Part shown: one piece after another, positions 45,352 to 54,399 of the stretch
How the letters are laid out: the number at the start of each line of letters is the position of its first letter
How positions within the stretch are numbered: position 1 is the stretch's first letter
Assembly (NCBI RefSeq): GCF_025548535.1
Contig: NZ_JAJLQW010000005.1
Span: 1-64,000, forward strand
Direction of reading: 5' to 3'
DNA length: 64,000 nucleotides
Source of the DNA: Undibacterium sp. Jales W-56
GTDB taxonomy: Bacteria > Pseudomonadota > Gammaproteobacteria > Burkholderiales > Burkholderiaceae_D
Translations under genes and position numbers: made by a program
The notes under the pieces: generated by a model
What the model saw: the letters and a program-made list of their open reading frames with translations, nothing else
Database searches by the model: none
What the model was told of the DNA's origin: nothing

Positions 45352-45407
45352 GTGCGTGACTGATCGATGTGGGTTTTTTATCGGACCGGCGTCGATGACT
45401 CACGCAC
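45352..45407. terminator. Possible bidirectional terminator between convergent genes
   Basis: GTGCGTGA (45352-45359) pairs with TCACGCAC (45400-45407). Further TGATCGA/TCGATGA pairing and a T6 run lie inside the loop. The right arm lies in the coding end of the hydrolase gene, so this is only a candidate. Confidence 0.4.
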
Positions 45408-46133
45408 TTGTCGTATGACCCAGGCAGCGTCATCGAGCGGCAAATCATGTCCGGCTGTCGGGTGCAGGCGTAGTTCGCATTGCCATTTTTTTGCCAAAGT
45501 GCGGGAGCACACCGGATTGACCAGATCGTCTCGTTCCCCCGCCAGCAGCAGCAGCGCTACCGGCGGTTTTTGCGCGGGTGCGCGGTAGCGTAATGCGGCG
45601 AGTAATTGGCGCAGGATATTTCCGGTGGAAATCGGACAGGTCTGCGCATAATCACCCCATTGTTTCAAGAGCGGTGCTGCGTGTGCCGTGCCGCTTTGTT
45701 TGCTGGTGATACGCAAAATCAATTTTTCACGATCTGCCGCACTGCCAAATAACAGTGCGTACAGCAAGGCAGCATAATTCTTGGGACGCAGGCGTTGGTA
45801 GAATGCATTATGCGGCGCCAGACTGGTGTTGATCAGCACCAGTCTGCTGAGTTCGTCCGGATACGCCTCGGCCCATGCGACCGCAACCATGGCACCCAGG
45901 GAAACTGACAGAATCTTGTAAGGCGGCGCGTAGCCGCGCTCTTGCAATTCATGGCGGCAAAATTCGGCCATTTCCATGACGCTGCGCGCACTGTCTTGCT
46001 GATGCAAATTGCCATTTCCCGGAAAGTCCAGCGTCACGATGACTTCGTCGCTACAGGCTTCTTTAAGCTGTGTAACGAAGTCACCCCAGTGGCGCGATTC
46101 CCGCATCAGGCCGCGCAGCAGTACCCAGGTCAT
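45378..46133 (-). CDS. Alpha/beta-fold hydrolase
   Basis: The 251-residue hydrolase has an N-terminal RGLMRESRHWGDFV, the nucleophile elbow SVSLGAMVAVAWAEAYP (Ser in S-x-S-x-G) and a cap region. The catalytic Asp lies in AGERDDLVNPVC and the His in TAGHDLPLDD. The ATG at 46133 overlaps the upstream M14 gene's stop by 4 nt (ATGA). A longer reading frame starting at 46346 would lie inside the M14 gene and is not supported. The substrate is unknown. Confidence 0.85.
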   Translation of the reverse strand: MTWVLLRGLMRESRHWGDFVTQLKEACSDEVIVTLDFPGNGNLHQQDSARSVMEMAEFCRHELQERGYAPPYKILSVSLGAMVAVAWAEAYPDELSRLVLINTSLAPHNAFYQRLRPKNYAALLYALLFGSAADREKLILRITSKQSGTAHAAPLLKQWGDYAQTCPISTGNILRQLLAALRYRAPAQKPPVALLLLAGERDDLVNPVCSRTLAKKWQCELRLHPTAGHDLPLDDAAWVIRQVRESSTPVR

Positions 46134-47173
46134 GGGCGATACCAGCGGGCGACGGCACGCTCTTGCAGGCGCAGGCGACTCGGCCCCTGTGCCAGCCATT
46201 GCTGATGTCCGCAGGTGGCGCGCATCAAAAAATCCAGCCAGGAAGTATGCCGTCGCAATACTCTTTGCAGGCGATGCTCGGCAATCGGATTGAACATGCC
46301 GTGACGCGAGAACAGCTGGCGCGGATTTTTCTTCACCCATAACCATGACCCCATTTCCAGGGTCAGCGGCAAAAAGGTGTTGCCATGATGTTGCTGCGAT
46401 TGCAGATACAGGTAATCCCAGATATCGCCATGCGTCCGGTATTGCAGGCTTTGCGGTTCAAACAGGTAATGATGATTCGGGTGGGTTTGCTCGAATAATT
46501 CTTCCAGCGACAAGATGTCTGCCAGGTGCGGTATCGGATGCACATCGTGCGCATGAGGGAACCAGACCCGGTCGCGCAGGCCGAAACCGGAATGGCAATC
46601 GATCGCCATGCTGAAAGAGCGGTTTAACAATTCCTTTTGCACGACGCGGCATAGCGCCTGATTCTCGATTTCCATCTCGGCATCCGCTAGGCCGCGATAC
46701 CAGGGCAGATGCCGGCTGATGCGATGGCCGCCGATTAAAAAGGGAACTTTGCCCGCGGCATCGACCGGTGCATTGCGCATCAGATCGACACCTTGCGGAT
46801 TACAGCGTGTCGATTGCCACATCCCGCCCGGATTGATCAGCGGCATAAACACCAGGCGCACGTCCTGCAACAAATAATGCAAGCTTTTATCCCATGCCAG
46901 GCGCGTCAATAATCCGCGTAAAAAGCTCAACAGGACTTGCGTACCGATCCGCTCCAGGCCATGGATGCCGCCAAAAAAACCGATCGCCGGCAAGGTGGGA
47001 TCAGGATTGCCGAGGCAGATTTGATAGACCGGAAAACGTTGATGCGACGTACTGACTTCGCAGACGATCTCCGCTTCAAGATGGCCGCGACCCAATTCCA
47101 GTATACGTTCCAGCTCTTGCAATTCTGGTAAGGCGGGCATGGTGAGGTCGGGGGAGTATAGAAACCCAGCCAT
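46130..47173 (-). CDS. M14-family zinc carboxypeptidase-like protein
   Basis: The 347-residue protein has the metal site GGIHGLERIG (H-x-x-E), the third ligand in IDCHSGFGLRDRVWFP and the C-terminal catalytic Glu in LTLEMGSWLW. The substrate-binding NPGGMWQSTRCN-like region is as in M14 peptidases. No signal peptide is evident, so it is probably cytosolic. GAGGTGA lies upstream. The tight overlap with the hydrolase suggests a two-gene operon acting on the same, unknown, compound. Confidence 0.85.
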   Translation of the reverse strand: MAGFLYSPDLTMPALPELQELERILELGRGHLEAEIVCEVSTSHQRFPVYQICLGNPDPTLPAIGFFGGIHGLERIGTQVLLSFLRGLLTRLAWDKSLHYLLQDVRLVFMPLINPGGMWQSTRCNPQGVDLMRNAPVDAAGKVPFLIGGHRISRHLPWYRGLADAEMEIENQALCRVVQKELLNRSFSMAIDCHSGFGLRDRVWFPHAHDVHPIPHLADILSLEELFEQTHPNHHYLFEPQSLQYRTHGDIWDYLYLQSQQHHGNTFLPLTLEMGSWLWVKKNPRQLFSRHGMFNPIAEHRLQRVLRRHTSWLDFLMRATCGHQQWLAQGPSRLRLQERAVARWYRP

Positions 47174-47306
47174 GCTAGTGGAGTCACCTCAAGAACGCAA
47201 GATGAATACCGCGATGAAAAATAAAAACCAGGGACAGCCAAAAATGTTCTTTTGGAAAATATAATGACTGCACTATTTTCAAAAATGCAAATAAAAATGA
47301 ACCTGA

Positions 47307-47480
47307 CACAGACAAGGCAAGTGGGTGGCCGGTTTGTTCGAAGCGTTCAGTCCCATCTGCTGGGCTGCCACGGTGTACGTCAGCATGCGGTTCGGCTGGG
47401 TCGGGCTGATGCCGCTTGCGCTCGTCATCCTGTTATTGGGAGTCGCATGGTTGATGCGGATTGAACGGGATTTGACATAG
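47307..47480 (+). pseudogene. Remnant of a membrane transporter C-terminus
   Basis: The frame ending at 47480 reads VAGLFEAFSPICWAATVYVS from GTG 47325, then MRFGWVGLMPLALVILLLGV and a charged end MRIERDLT. It resembles the last helices of an MFS-type transporter. No upstream coding sequence exists for the rest of the protein. It is most likely a decayed gene, though a 51-residue small membrane protein cannot be excluded. Confidence 0.5.
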
Positions 47481-47630
47481 TTTATTATCTATAGCCGGAT
47501 CAATTGCAACCGGACTTAGGTAAAAATAAGCGCAGAGACACTGTGCGGTGTGCCCGGTTTGCGTAAGTTGCCTTTAATTTTGACGCGTATTTTTTTATCC
47601 ATTTCACCTTAAGATTTTGAATTCAACATC

Positions 47631-48404
47631 ATGACAAAAATTATCTCAGCCAACTTGAACGGCATACGCTCTGCGGCGAAAAAAGGCTTTTTTGAGTGGA
47701 TGAATAAGCAGCAGGCCGATTTTGTCTGTGTGCAGGAATTGAAGGCGCAGGCAGACGATATGACGGACGACTTCTTGACGCCGTATGGCTATCACGGGCA
47801 TTTTCATTATGCGGAGAAAAAAGGCTATTCCGGTGCCGGGGTGTATAGCAAGACCAAGCCGGATGCGGTGGAAATCGGTTTCGGCAGCCCTGAGTTTGAT
47901 GCCGAAGGACGCTATGTGCGCTGCGATTTCGGTAATTTATCGGTGATTTCTGTGTATTGCCCTTCGGGGTCTTCCTCGCCTGAACGCCAGGAAGCCAAAT
48001 TCCGTTTTATGGATTTGTTCATGCCGCATCTGGCAGCATTGATTGCAGAAGGCCGGGAACTGGTCATCTGCGGCGACTGGAATATCGCGCATAAAGAAAT
48101 CGACCTGAAAAACTGGAAAAGCAATCAAAAAAATTCCGGCTTTTTGCCGGAAGAGCGTAGCTGGATGACCAAGCTGTTTGAGGAATTGGGATGGGTCGAT
48201 GTGTACCGTCGCTTGCATCCGGAGACCACTGGCGATGCCTATACTTGGTGGAGCAATCGCGGTCAGGCCTGGGCCAACAACGTAGGGTGGCGCATCGATT
48301 ATCACGTAGCGACTTCGGGTATCGCCGCGAAAGCAAAGCGCGCATCGATCTACAAAGAGGAACGCTTCTCAGATCATGCGCCCTTGATTATTGAATACGC
48401 TTAA
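47631..48404 (+). CDS. xth: Exodeoxyribonuclease III
   Basis: This AP endonuclease/3'-5' exonuclease takes part in base-excision repair. The 257-residue protein has the EEP-fold motifs SANLNGIRSAAKKGF, VQELKAQ (metal Glu), the YSGAGVYSKTKP loop, CGDWNIAHKEIDL and the catalytic pair in WRIDYHVAT and RFSDHAPLIIEY (Asp-His). It is a single gene with its own leader. Confidence 0.95.
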   Translation: MTKIISANLNGIRSAAKKGFFEWMNKQQADFVCVQELKAQADDMTDDFLTPYGYHGHFHYAEKKGYSGAGVYSKTKPDAVEIGFGSPEFDAEGRYVRCDFGNLSVISVYCPSGSSSPERQEAKFRFMDLFMPHLAALIAEGRELVICGDWNIAHKEIDLKNWKSNQKNSGFLPEERSWMTKLFEELGWVDVYRRLHPETTGDAYTWWSNRGQAWANNVGWRIDYHVATSGIAAKAKRASIYKEERFSDHAPLIIEYA

Positions 48405-48417
48405 ACCTTCATATACT

Positions 48418-48474
48418 CCGATATAGTATCGGCATAATGTGCCTGATTGCGCTTATATACATTGCGCAATCAGG
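48418..48474. repeat. Palindromes between the convergent xth and nucleotidase genes
   Basis: CCGATA/TATCGG arms (48418-48423, 48427-48432) are followed by perfect 11-bp arms CCTGATTGCGC (48442-48452) and GCGCAATCAGG (48464-48474). There is no long T run. They may serve as mRNA 3' ends for both genes. Confidence 0.6.
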
Positions 48475-48553
48475 AAATGAAACTGCATACTCTCATTAAA
48501 TCGGTATAAAAACCGGCATAATCAAGAAACTTTGCCAAGCAAATTGGCGATGC

Positions 48554-50254
48554 TTATTTCGCCGCATCGCTACGCATCACCCGGTCTTTTTTAACGCCCG
48601 ACAATGTACTGCCTTGCTGCTGGACATGCACCTCCAGAGCTTCCAGATCGTGGCCTATGATTTGCCGTTGCTGGCCCTGTTTGAATACGCTGAAACCGTC
48701 GCCGCCATCCGCCAAAAATTTATTCACGATGACTTTGTATGAGCGCGTCGCTTGTATCGGTTGACCATGCAAGCGCAGGTCTTGAATGCGCTGCGAGATA
48801 GCCAGTGCCGGATTCCAGCGATAACTGAAGCCGTTCGAGACGAACAGTATTTTTGGATCGTCCGCTGCGCGCCCGGACCACTGCTGTTGCAGCAAAGCAT
48901 GGATCTGTTCGCCCGTCAGGCTCATGCTCACCAATTCATTGCCAAAAGGTTGCACTGCATAGATATCGCCAAAGGTGATTTCCACCGCTTTGCTGTCGGT
49001 GACAGAAGGCAGGTCGCTGCGAATCCCGCCGGCGTTCATGAAAGACACATCCGCCGCACCGAAACGCAATCCGAACTGTAATTGCGCATCCGCAATTACA
49101 TTGCCTAAAGCGCTGTCGAATCCGCCCGCATCAATGGAGCGCGTCAAAGGCGCATTCAATTTGGTGACGACACGCTGACGTATTTCTGTGGTCAGGGCGG
49201 CGACTTGATCGACCAGTTGCTGCGCGATCGGATCGGCCACCAGGGCACCTTGATCTACTAGGTAATTCCTGGCATCGGCGGACAGCACTTGATTGCTCTG
49301 GCGATCTATGGTGAGTTTGGTCTCGGTCAGATAGGCGCCGTAGCTGCGGGCCTGCACCAGCAAGCGACCGTCGATTTTGCAGGTATAACCCTGATGTGTG
49401 TGGCCTGAGACCACCATCGTGACGGCTTTATCCAGCCTGCGGGTAATGTCGATAATCGGGCCTTTCAAACCTTCGCAACGATAGGTCGGATCATTGGCAG
49501 CACCGGCATAATACGCTCCCTCATGGATCAGCACGACGATCACAGCGACTCCCTGGGCCTTGATCTCCGGCACAAAGCGATTGATCGCATTGGCTTCTTC
49601 ATCGAACTGTAAAGTCTTGATGCCTTCGGCGGATACCAAATTAGGGGTGTCCGATGTCACAGCGCCGATAAACGCCACTTTGATATCGCCTACCTGGCGA
49701 ATCACATACGGTTTCAGCCAAGGCCGCGCGCTGGCCTTATCGATGACATTGGCGGCTATGTAGTCGAATCGGGCGCCCTTGAATCCAGGAAACTCACAGC
49801 CACTGGCCGGACAGTCGCCATTCATCTTGCGTTGCAAATCCTGACGGCCACCGTCAAATTCATGATTCCCGACCGCGCTCACATCCAGCCCGAGCTGGTT
49901 CAGGCCTTCAATCACCGGTTCATCCTTCAAGATCGATGAACCTATCGGCGACGCGCCGATCAGATCGCCCGCACCGACCAGTATGCTGGCCGACGTTGCT
50001 TTTCTGCGGTCTTTTAAGATGCTGGCTAAATAGGCATAGCCACCGGCGGGCTTGGTCGCTGCTTTGCCATTCGTTATCAGCCCTTCGACCGGTGCCAGGT
50101 AGGGGATAGGCTTATCCGATTGCAGATTGCCGTGAAAATCGTTGATGCTGAAAATCGTGATTTCGGTCGTGCCGGCTAGCTGCTGTTTCGGCATCGCACA
50201 AGCGGTCATTAGCAAGACCGTGAGTAGGGAGGCGGCTGATTTTATGTTGAACAT
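48554..50254 (-). CDS. UshA-type 5'-nucleotidase lipoprotein
   Basis: This exported metallophosphatase dephosphorylates nucleotides. The 566-residue protein has a lipobox-type signal peptide (VLLMTAC). The N-terminal metallophosphatase domain has FSINDFHGNL, VGAGDLIGASP, VGNHEFDGG and VSGHTHQGY, and the C-terminal nucleotide-binding domain has NVIADAQLQFG and DVSFMNAGGIRSDLPS. AGGAA precedes the ATG. It lies 127 bp after TonB receptor 2 on the same strand, which suggests salvage of nucleotides outside the cell. Confidence 0.93.
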   Translation of the reverse strand: MFNIKSAASLLTVLLMTACAMPKQQLAGTTEITIFSINDFHGNLQSDKPIPYLAPVEGLITNGKAATKPAGGYAYLASILKDRRKATSASILVGAGDLIGASPIGSSILKDEPVIEGLNQLGLDVSAVGNHEFDGGRQDLQRKMNGDCPASGCEFPGFKGARFDYIAANVIDKASARPWLKPYVIRQVGDIKVAFIGAVTSDTPNLVSAEGIKTLQFDEEANAINRFVPEIKAQGVAVIVVLIHEGAYYAGAANDPTYRCEGLKGPIIDITRRLDKAVTMVVSGHTHQGYTCKIDGRLLVQARSYGAYLTETKLTIDRQSNQVLSADARNYLVDQGALVADPIAQQLVDQVAALTTEIRQRVVTKLNAPLTRSIDAGGFDSALGNVIADAQLQFGLRFGAADVSFMNAGGIRSDLPSVTDSKAVEITFGDIYAVQPFGNELVSMSLTGEQIHALLQQQWSGRAADDPKILFVSNGFSYRWNPALAISQRIQDLRLHGQPIQATRSYKVIVNKFLADGGDGFSVFKQGQQRQIIGHDLEALEVHVQQQGSTLSGVKKDRVMRSDAAK

Positions 50255-50381
50255 AGCGGTTCCTGAAAAAATAAAACCTGCAATAACGCATTGCGATATT
50301 GCAGGCTAGTACAGTTCGGATTGTTATGCGCTGAATTGCTTATTTAATTCAGCGTAGTAACCCCCATTTTTCTGTCGTCAA

Positions 50382-52727
50382 TCAATAGTCGACCGAGAAG
50401 GTGACCGACGTTAAACGTGGCGCGCCCATGTAATAGAAGACACCGGCAGCCGCGCTCACTTTAGATTGTGAATTTGAGTTACGATATTTTTCATCAAACA
50501 GATTGCTGATACTCAAACGCAACGTTGGCTTTTTGAGGTAAGTTGTATTTGGAAATTGATAGCCTGCATCAAATCCAACGACAGTATAGGCAGGAATTTC
50601 TTCATCGTTCACCAATGTGGCTTGTTGCGTGCTGGTATATTTTGCTTTGAGTCGAGCATACCAAACGCCGGTTTCATACTGCGCGCTCAGACCGGCTTTC
50701 CACTCTGGAGTCAAAGGCATTTGCTTACCCGCTGTAGGTTGGGTGAGTATTTTGCTGACGACCAAATTATCTTTGATTTCGCTTTTTGCATAGCCCAAAG
50801 AGCTATAAAAAGACCAACCGTTGACTGGTGTGTTGCCTAGTTCCAATTCGAAACCTTGCGTCTTTACTTTGCCAACGTTGCTTAAGCTGCTGGTATTGGA
50901 AATAGGGTCATAGGCGGTTGCCTGGCGATCTCTAAAGTCAACTGAATATACCGTGGCTTGGCCAGTCAGCTTTTCACTTTGCAAGCGATAACCGATGTCC
51001 AGGTTATATGAGGTTTCGGCCTTAACATCTACCGGTAATGTCGCTACACCATTAACAACTGGCAAATTAGAATACACAAAATTTGGCGGAACTTTCATAT
51101 TTTTTGCCAAACTTGCGAACAACGAGTTGTTGTAATCGATTTGGTAACGAGCGCCTAATTGCGGCAACAATTCGGAGTAGCGCTTTTGAATATTGTAGCC
51201 AATGCCATAGCCCTCGCTAGGGTAGTTGGTGAAGTCGCGCTTCATTGTTGGCGCGCGTACGCCTACGTTGACCGTCAACTTATCGTCCATCATGCTGATG
51301 GTATCTTGCGCAAAGAACTGGTAAGCAGTACTGATTGTTTTCCAATCACGGCTCTGGAATGGCGTGCCGTCTGGACGCAAAATACGTCCCTGACGTAACC
51401 AGATGTCGCTGGCATTACCATTGGCATCCACTGCGACCATAGGACCGAATTGCTCGTGAATTGCCCGTTCAAACCAGAAACCGGCTAATAACTGATTGTT
51501 TCCGATTGAATGCGTAACAGATGCGGTGATACCAGGACGATTCGTGCGCGTTACACTACTATTTGCAACGATTACTTTATCTAACGTATCCCCGTCACCA
51601 TTCAAGTCAACGCCAGCGGTATTTTTTCCTGTAGCGCGATTTAAGAACGCAGATTCAGTTTGCAAACGCTGTTGGTTGCCACCTGTCCCGTAACCATACC
51701 AAAAATAAGGAACCACTTTGATATCGGTGTTTTCACCTAAGCGGAACTTACCTACGGCAGACGCAATCACATTTTCAAATGGATTTTTAGTCAATTGGTA
51801 GTAAGCATCAGCAAATGCGGGGTTAGCATCGCTACCAGGTTTGCCCGGTGTTGGCGCTACGTGACCAGAGAAGGTTGTGGCGTAATCGTAGTAATAGCCA
51901 TTTTTTGCCAAATCAGCCAAATTGAAGGTACTGATATTCTGGTTGATGGCCTTGTTATACAAAATCGTACCGTTGATCGAATTGAAGCGATCGAAATCAA
52001 CGCGGAATCCCATATCGACGTGATCACGGTTGGCGCCGCCCAAGCCCTTCCATTTGTCAGCCTGTGCATGCGATACCGAGATGAAGAAGCGTGAGCGTTC
52101 ATCCAGCATACCCGTATCGTAACGCACATAGGTTTTAGACAGGTTCAAACCGCCAACCGTTTGCATCAGGCGAATGTTCTTGGTCTTGGATGGATCGCAA
52201 GTCGTGATACCGAAGTTACCGCCGGTCGCACCAATCTGGGGAGAGTCAACGTCGGTGGAACCTTGCGTCACAAATTGTGTACAAGTGTTTTCCTGATCGA
52301 CGAATTCTTGCGGGTAAACGGAAAAACTGCCGGAGTCGTTCACTGGCACGCCGTTAATCGTTGCACCGATCTGATCGCTATTGAAGCCGCGCAGTGTCAA
52401 ACCGCCGCCGAACAAGCCGGTTGCATCGTAGTTATAGCTATTCACCGCTGGCATCAATTCCAGGGCTTCATAGGCATTACCGGTTGGGCGTTGTTTTGCC
52501 AATTCTTCAGCAGTGATCGTGCTGCGTGCCTTTGGCGCGGTTTCTTGCACCATCAAACCCATACCGACTTTTTTGCCGGTGATGGTCACGCGGTTAGGAT
52601 CGCTTGGTTCGTTGGTTTCTGCTGGTGGCGTTGTTTGTGCATAGGCACTCAAGCAGACTAATTGGCAAGCGACAGCAAGCATCGACAAACGCGATGGAAA
52701 TGCGGAGGAATTTCTTGATTGTTTCAT
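50382..52727 (-). CDS. TonB-dependent outer-membrane receptor 2
   Basis: A signal peptide (ending CLSAYAQTTPP) is followed by the TonB-box-like RVTITGKK. The plug has PTGNAYEALELMPAVNSYNYD, GGGLTLRGFNSDQIGATINGVPVND, and the barrel follows with DIGYRLQSEKLTGQATVYSVDFRDR, ending in Tyr (TSVTFSVDY). It has 781 residues. Codon usage is AT-richer than the other genes. GGAG precedes the ATG. The neighbouring secreted nucleotidase and upstream LacI-type boxes suggest nucleoside or nucleotide-related uptake; this is inference only. Confidence 0.88.
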   Translation of the reverse strand: MKQSRNSSAFPSRLSMLAVACQLVCLSAYAQTTPPAETNEPSDPNRVTITGKKVGMGLMVQETAPKARSTITAEELAKQRPTGNAYEALELMPAVNSYNYDATGLFGGGLTLRGFNSDQIGATINGVPVNDSGSFSVYPQEFVDQENTCTQFVTQGSTDVDSPQIGATGGNFGITTCDPSKTKNIRLMQTVGGLNLSKTYVRYDTGMLDERSRFFISVSHAQADKWKGLGGANRDHVDMGFRVDFDRFNSINGTILYNKAINQNISTFNLADLAKNGYYYDYATTFSGHVAPTPGKPGSDANPAFADAYYQLTKNPFENVIASAVGKFRLGENTDIKVVPYFWYGYGTGGNQQRLQTESAFLNRATGKNTAGVDLNGDGDTLDKVIVANSSVTRTNRPGITASVTHSIGNNQLLAGFWFERAIHEQFGPMVAVDANGNASDIWLRQGRILRPDGTPFQSRDWKTISTAYQFFAQDTISMMDDKLTVNVGVRAPTMKRDFTNYPSEGYGIGYNIQKRYSELLPQLGARYQIDYNNSLFASLAKNMKVPPNFVYSNLPVVNGVATLPVDVKAETSYNLDIGYRLQSEKLTGQATVYSVDFRDRQATAYDPISNTSSLSNVGKVKTQGFELELGNTPVNGWSFYSSLGYAKSEIKDNLVVSKILTQPTAGKQMPLTPEWKAGLSAQYETGVWYARLKAKYTSTQQATLVNDEEIPAYTVVGFDAGYQFPNTTYLKKPTLRLSISNLFDEKYRNSNSQSKVSAAAGVFYYMGAPRLTSVTFSVDY

Positions 52728-52956
52728 TTACTACTCCAGGATCAAGGGTTTTTAGAATTCATTGCAAAATGACAAATCAGATGCCAATTTCTTTACTGCT
52801 TTAAATACTGCCGATCGATTTCAGTTCAAAACAAAAACATGCTGCAAATAAATTTGAAAATGACTTCCAACTCGCTTTGGAGCGTTGTAGCTGCACAACA
52901 AATCCTCATTTTGGGGCATGCAAAACGAGAGGAAGCTAGCAGATTTTGGCCATTGC

Positions 52957-52968
52957 GCAAACGATTGC
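52957..52968. promoter_or_regulatory. LacI-type operator-like box 1
   Basis: GCAAACGATTGC has the GCAA-CG-TTGC symmetry typical of LacI-family sites. It lies 230 bp upstream of the TonB receptor 2 start. Confidence 0.5.
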
Positions 52969-53000
52969 TCTCTTAAAAAGAATGATTTGCCGGAGGCTAC

Positions 53001-53012
53001 GCAAACGATTGC
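53001..53012. promoter_or_regulatory. LacI-type operator-like box 2
   Basis: An identical GCAAACGATTGC, also followed by T, lies 44 bp from box 1, about four helical turns, in the same orientation. Confidence 0.5.
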
Positions 53013-53396
53013 TTCATTTTTTAAAAAAAACAGGAAAATCTAGCTTTTCTGTTAGTGCGCTATTTTTTCAGAGTACGGTAAGGCTGATAAAGGCTGAAAA
53101 ATTACTTATTAAGCAAAATGACGGGAAACATGCCATTTTCAAAAAAGTCTTCTTGACGTATGTTTGCATGAAAAAAACAGCGTAGTTTTCGCTTTTTTAA
53201 CCAATAAATCGGCGTCAAAGTAAAGTCTAACAACAAATTTTTACAAACGCAAAGTTTGCCTTTCAATTATGAAGGCTTCGTGACATGGAATAAATCCCTG
53301 CAAAAAAGCGTCATAAATGAGACATTTTAAGGTATTTTGCACCATTTTCGTGCAAATTGATTGGGGTGGAAAAGTTTTTGCGGAATGAATTGGGAT

Positions 53397-54269
53397 TTAA
53401 TCGATCGCGGGGATCTCTTTGACATTGCTGCGATAAGGTGGCAGTGCACCTGAATTAAGTCCTTTTGCGTGCGCATACAAAGGCATCACTTCCGGCAGGT
53501 GATGCTGGATCTCTGCGATCCTGTCTTTGCCTGCGGGATGGGTTGAGAGCCATTGTGGCGGTGCTTTTTTATTTATCATGCCCATTTTTTGCCAGAGCGC
53601 TATGCCAGCGCGCGGATCATAACCGGCACGAGCGGCAATATCCAGGCCGACCACATCGGCCTCGGTTTCATCATCACGCGAGAATTTCAGCATGGTTAAA
53701 TTTGCCGCGCCGCCGGCCACCGAGCCGGCCAGGTTCGGGTCATAGCCTTTCGCGCCCGCGATAATCTCCGCCAGCTTGACGCCAAAATTAGCTGCCATGG
53801 CTTTGCCGGCACGTTCAGCGCCGTGTTCACGCAAGGCATGCGCAATCTCATGCCCCATCACGATCGCGACCTCGTCGTCGGTTAATTTGAGGGTGTCGAG
53901 AATGCCGGTGTAAAAAGCGATTTTCCCGCCCGGCATGCAGTAGGCGTTAATCTGTTTCGAGCCGATCAGGTTAACTTCCCATTTCCATTCCGGCGCTTTG
54001 GGATTCCAGCGCATTGCAAAGGGTTTTAATTTCTCCGCAATGGCGCGCAGCCGTATCACCTGCGGATGGTTATCCGGCCCCAATGCATGCTGGTCTTGTG
54101 CCTTCTGCAAAGTTTGCTGGTACTGCATGGCAGCCTGCGGCTCCAGGCCGCCGCCCAGTTTACGAAAAATCGACATCTCGCCGACTTTGACGCCGTCTTC
54201 GTCGCGCTTATTTTGCGCCTGGCAGTGTGCTGCCAGGATGCAGAAAGTTAGGAGTACGAGGTATTTCAT
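53397..54269 (-). CDS. M48-family metallopeptidase (exported)
   Basis: A signal peptide (MKYLVLLTFCILAAHCQAQ) precedes an M48 domain with the zinc motif MGHEIAHALREHG (His140, His144) and a distal Glu in DDETEADVVGLDIAARAGYDP. The protein is 290 residues. It resembles LoiP/YcaL/BepA-type periplasmic proteases of outer-membrane quality control but has no TPR domain. It is a single gene with a weak RBS. Confidence 0.88.
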   Translation of the reverse strand: MKYLVLLTFCILAAHCQAQNKRDEDGVKVGEMSIFRKLGGGLEPQAAMQYQQTLQKAQDQHALGPDNHPQVIRLRAIAEKLKPFAMRWNPKAPEWKWEVNLIGSKQINAYCMPGGKIAFYTGILDTLKLTDDEVAIVMGHEIAHALREHGAERAGKAMAANFGVKLAEIIAGAKGYDPNLAGSVAGGAANLTMLKFSRDDETEADVVGLDIAARAGYDPRAGIALWQKMGMINKKAPPQWLSTHPAGKDRIAEIQHHLPEVMPLYAHAKGLNSGALPPYRSNVKEIPAID

Positions 54270-54399
54270 GGGCTAGCCGTAAACATCGAGTCCACCATTC
54301 TACATTGTCCAGGTTCGTGTTGGGATGTGAGAATCCCAGCCAGCAGGAACGGCCAGGCACATTGGCCAGATCGCCATGTGTATAGCGGCTGACTCCTTC

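Larger units (their letters stand above)
52728..53396. other. AT-rich 669-bp region upstream of TonB receptor 2
   Basis: No gene is supported. A possible minus-strand promoter (TTGAAC at 52824-52829 and a TATTTA box at 52802-52807, 16-bp spacing) lies before the receptor. Two LacI-type boxes lie at 52957 and 53001. The rest is AT-rich with poly-A and poly-T runs. Confidence 0.5.

Noticed and set aside
52946-53185. A 79-residue plus-strand frame over the LacI-type boxes
   Set aside because: Lys/Leu-rich translation of AT-rich DNA, no ribosome site, and overlap with regulatory repeats; judged non-coding.
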